Shown here: one piece after another, positions 60,401 to 64,000 of the stretch
Numbering within the stretch: the stretch's first letter is position 1
Layout: each line of letters starts with the position of its first letter
Origin: Datnioides undecimradiatus
Lineage: Eukaryota; Chordata; Actinopteri; Lobotiformes; Datnioididae
Reading direction: 5' to 3'
Assembly: GCA_008933995.1 (NCBI GenBank)
Contig: WARS01000071.1
Location: forward strand, 8,271,018 to 8,335,017
DNA length: 64,000 nucleotides
Made by a program: the position numbers and the translations under genes
Notes under the pieces: model-generated
What the model saw: only the letters and a program-made list of their open reading frames with translations
The model's database searches: none
Told to the model about the DNA's origin: nothing

Positions 60401-63316
60401 ACTGTTGATGCTATAGTGGATGACATCTCCTGCATGCTGAAGGTTCCTCGCAGGTCACTACACGTGGTAAGTGCGCATGACGACGTTGATGTGAGCGACA
60501 GTGTGCGAGTTTTTTGATTGTATGGCAGAAAAGACACACCATGTAGTAAAATTCCTTTGTTGTTATTAGCGCAGGTCCCACAGATGACAGCTGTTACTTT
60601 GGCGCAGTATGTTACTCCGTTTGCTCTGCTTTGCATCCAGGGGAACACCTGTGGAAAAACTATGGCTGTTCTGATCAAAGAAAAACCAAATTGATGTTGA
60701 ATTCAAAGAGGCAGAGTTAGTGCGTGTGTGTGTGTGTGTGTCTGTGTAATGCTTTAATTTTAGTGCGTGATTTATTTCTGTGTCACCAGTTGGCCACGTC
60801 CAAGGGATTAATCTCAGGTGATCTGTGTTACATGGAGGAGGATGGCACAAGGGTCGACTGCCACTCCAGCTCTGCTGTAAGTTTGTTTGACCGTATTGTC
60901 GCCATTTATGGCACATTACTGACATCAACATACCACTAAAGTCACTAAGCTATTTAAAGTCAGCAGATTGCACATCATGTAACCCTGTAACATGTGGCAT
61001 TCATGTGCTTGTGTGTGTTCCAAGCTCTGCAGCACTACGAGGCCTCAGGATCTCCACAGGGTACCTTGTGTTCCCTGCCTAATCAACAGTCGTCCTGCAA
61101 GGCAGAAAAGAAGAATCATTTGAATAACATCGTTTACAAGCTGAACTGATCTTTGTGGCTGTGTTTTGTTTTAGGCTGTTGCAGTTTCAACAAACATCAG
61201 TGGGATTAGAAGTATCCTTTATGTGTGAGAGTATTAGTGTTTGTGCACACGGCTTTTCTGTATTTGTCGCTTTAAGTTTTGGCGTGCTGCTATTTTTTGG
61301 TTTTGTCTTTTGAATGTGCTGGGTTTTTTTTCAGATGAGGTTCTTTGTTTGTATTAATAAGGAATATGAAAAGCTTAGCAAATAGTTAAATATCAACAGA
61401 GACTGAATGTATATGTCAGTGCACTTGTCATCTGGCACTGCAGCAGATATGCCACAGTCACTGTCATTGTCATATCCATTTTATTATGTGCTTCTCTCTG
61501 TGAAGGATGCACTGCATGGTGGTATTGTGGATGTTTTCCTTGATCATCTACAGACATTGTATCGTCTGCAAAATTTGTCATGATAGTGGAGAAGGATGCC
61601 ACGTTTCAGAGACTTCTGGATGACGACTTCTGCACAAGACTCTCCCCCTGCATCATAATCACTGTGTGTTTCCTGTTTTTGTTGTTTTGTTGTTCCTTCT
61701 TTTGTTTTTTTTTGTTGTTCCTTCTTTTCTGTAAATTTAACTCGAATCATATGCACATGAGTATTGTGTCAGTATTTGTGTTCTGTATACATAAGAGGTG
61801 TGTTGTTGTGGGATCAGGGCAAAGGCGTGCCAGATGTGAACAGCAGGCTGATGGTGAGAAAGCTCTGGGACACGCTGCACATCCCCATCTTCGCTCTGGT
61901 GGATGCTGACCCTCACGGTACGCATCATCTGTCTGAGTGCACACCAGTCTTACCTCACAAACATACTTCGCATATTTCCACAAATTTAACAACACTTGAC
62001 TGTCTTTTCATCTCGGCGCACGTGTATCCCACTGAGCCAACAGATGCTAGCACCTGTCCCCTACGTCATTGTGCCTAGCCTGCCTGTTATTTCCGCTGGC
62101 GTGATGTCGTCCAGGCTGGATGGCTCAGTTTCCATCAGTCTCCATACCTCTAACCTCCTTTTCCCATCACATGGCGAGACACATATGTAATGCTTTACTT
62201 TGTTCTAAGCTCCGTTACACATCTTGGAGGATAATTGCTCTGGTATGCCAGTGATTGCAGCGTGTCTCTGTCTCTCCTGATTTTCCCAGGGATTGAGATC
62301 ATGTGTATCTACAAGTACGGATCAGTGGTGAGTCTTGCCATTGCAGTTATTCCTGTACTGTATATTATCCAATGTGGCCTGTTCAGTGTCTCTCTGTTAG
62401 CCATATGTAATTATGCCCCTCTTTGAGTAAAAAGAAAAAACGGGACCAATCATCCATCTCGGGGTATTTAAAGTGACATTTTATGGAGTGAAAATGTTGA
62501 GTGATTGTGTGGCAATGCCTTTGTTGATCTTGTGTAATCGTCCTCGTGTTCATTAACTTCATTGTGAACACGTGTTGGGCATAACCACATTATGGCAGTT
62601 GTGGTGCTGATTATCTGTGTTTATTTGAGATACACTTTGTGTATAACCATGTTGTGCGTGTGTGTGTCTGTTTGTGTTTGTGTGACTGGGCGTGTGTGTA
62701 TCTGTCATGCGCGCGCTGTTCTTTCCACAGGCCATGTCGTTTGAGGCCCACAGTCTGACCGTCCCCAGCGTTATGTGGCTGGGCCTCCTCCCCTCTGACC
62801 TCCAGAGGTTTGGACTCAGCATTCGCTACTTCCTACTTCCTCCTCCTGCCTCTAATTGGGATTATATTCTGGGGACATTTAGATTGTTTGTTTTGGTTTC
62901 TGTTGCTGTCGCCCTCACTTTTTTTTTCCTTCGATGCACTGCGTCTGAGAGCATATTGAGTTTTAAGTATATGTCCCCTTGAACAAATTTAGGCCAAAAT
63001 GGCTTTTTGACATACATGTGATTGCAGTCTTTCCTCATATATTTCCTCCTAAACATACACATAATAACTTGTCAATGTAGGTCTGTTGAGAAGGTGAGGA
63101 AACATACTGTTGGGACGACATCCATCAACAGAGCTGCCTGCTGGCTGTTGTCATTTTCAGGAAATTAATTTAGTTATATGTAGTAAAATCATGTCTTTCT
63201 TAAGGCTGCGGGTTCCAGAGGCCACTCTGATTCCCTTCAGCAAGAGGGATGAAAACAAACTCAACAGCCTCCTCAAAAGGCCATATGTTACCAGCCAGCC
63301 AGACTGGCAGAAAGAG
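57493..63316 (+). CDS. spo11: SPO11 meiotic topoisomerase VI-like subunit, twelve of about thirteen coding exons (3' end off window)
   Basis: Exons: 57493-57608, 58754-58867, 59662-59750, 60172-60238, 60358-60466, 60790-60876, 61175-61211, 61554-61663, 61818-61917, 62290-62327, 62731-62807, 63205-63316. All phases join, giving 352 codons; human SPO11 has 396, so about 40 C-terminal residues are missing. SPO11 with TOPOVIBL makes the programmed double-strand breaks that start meiotic recombination, in the germ-cell nucleus. The 5Y-CAP part carries ATKRDIYYNNTQLFGSQ with the tandem catalytic tyrosines (Tyr132/133). The Toprim fold carries VEKDATFQRLLDDDF (metal-binding Glu219) and LVDADPHGIEIMCIYKYGS (Asp272, Asp274). 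An in-frame TAA precedes the start at 57484. ATG at 57493 is followed at once by a second ATG (57496) with the better Kozak context. Exon 8 uses a weak donor, ACT|GTGTGT. No broken key residue is seen. Confidence 0.95.
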
Positions 63317-63997
63317 GTGAGAGAAGAGGGAAGTGCTGAAAGCTACAGTGTGGGCCAGAAGTTGCATCAAGTTTGTGAGAAATGATGTTGAGTTTCTAAA
63401 AAGTATTACAAAGGGTAGCCCAGCTGTCAGGCTGAAAGATACTTGAGTACTGTTTATTTTATCTCCATTAAAATGATAAAGTCTTCTCTTATTTAGCTTT
63501 TTGATTTTTTTTTAAATTTTTTTTTTTAAGCATGTATAGCGTTTGAAAATTGAATTAATTCTGTCCCAGTCTGAGATCAAATGCATGTAATTAATTTACA
63601 TTTCTCCTGCTTAACCAGTCAAACAATTAACTGTGATGGGTGGATGTGAGTTTTAACCTTTTATCATGTGATTTTAAAGATAATGAAAAATGATTTCTTT
63701 TTGTCCACATCTCATACCCCTAACCCACCAGACTCTGCTCTTTTGAGTCTATGTTGTAAATATGTGGTCCAAAGCACCCTGTTCCTTTTTCAAACAGAAA
63801 AGGAGCTCTTTTTCAGAGATTTACAGTTTTAACATTTAGCTCATGTGACACATGGCATAGGAATGCATGTGTATGTGAGGATTCTTAACTGGTACTGGGA
63901 ATACAAGGGAAAAAAGAGATAAACACCTGATGATTTATGCTTGTTTGCTCGTCTTCCTCTTGTGTGCTCCTTAGAATTGCATGTTTGTTCTTGTTGT

Positions 63998-64000
63998 AGA
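63998..64000 (+). other. spo11: Splice acceptor of the last spo11 exon at the window edge
   Basis: The window ends TTCTTGTTGTAG|A, a good acceptor following the exon 12 donor (AAAGAG|GTGAGA) by 683 bp. Phase 0 is open, and human SPO11 continues with Met at this point, which would start with A. The remaining C-terminal exon lies outside. Confidence 0.6.

Noticed and set aside
1..64000. tRNA, rRNA, CRISPR or operon structures
   Set aside because: None seen by eye; spliced genes and repeats indicate an animal nuclear genome. Small tRNA or miRNA genes cannot be fully excluded without a covariance-model search.

Overview
This is a vertebrate nuclear window, almost certainly from a ray-finned (teleost, probably percomorph-like) fish. 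Four intron-containing genes are recognisable, the DNA between them is rich in (GT)n and (GA)n microsatellites, and several interspersed repeats are of types common in teleost genomes. No bacterial, viral or organellar gene organisation is visible.

Layout: (1) 1-16.7 kb holds no coding exon I can support. It is microsatellite-rich and probably contains the 5' untranslated exons, introns and regulatory DNA of the next gene. (2) 16.69-20.4 kb, plus strand: an ataxin-1 family gene with two coding exons (691 aa), an AXH domain and the C-terminal RKRRWSAP motif, but no polyglutamine. (3) 26.4-20.45 kb, minus strand: an interferon regulatory factor best matching irf10. Eight coding exons can be joined by phase (405 aa), and two interferon-stimulated response elements (ISREs) lie at its first exon. 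It is tail-to-tail with the ataxin gene, and the two poly(A) signals are about 40 bp apart. (4) 50.1-29.16 kb, minus strand: bmp7, complete in seven coding exons (427 aa), with a 13.7 kb first intron. (5) 57.49 kb to the right edge, plus strand: spo11, twelve coding exons (352 codons). The last exon is cut off by the window and its splice acceptor is the last dinucleotide before base 64000.

bmp7 next to spo11 reproduces the human 20q13 order. An IRF, a BMP and an ataxin-1 gene together also mirror the human 6p block IRF4-BMP6-ATXN1. The window therefore looks like the 20q-type member of an ancient vertebrate paralogon that has kept two genes mammals seem to lack here: irf10 and a third ataxin-1 relative.

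The genes do not form a pathway. bmp7 is a secreted developmental morphogen, irf10 an immune transcription factor, spo11 the meiotic double-strand-break enzyme, and the ataxin relative a nuclear regulator. A perfect match to the CTCF core consensus between irf10 and bmp7 is a candidate boundary between the immune and developmental domains. The bmp7 introns carry two small hAT-type elements with 8-bp target-site duplications. Exon coordinates were derived by hand from GT/AG sites, reading-frame phase and family knowledge. No alignment or expression data were available.
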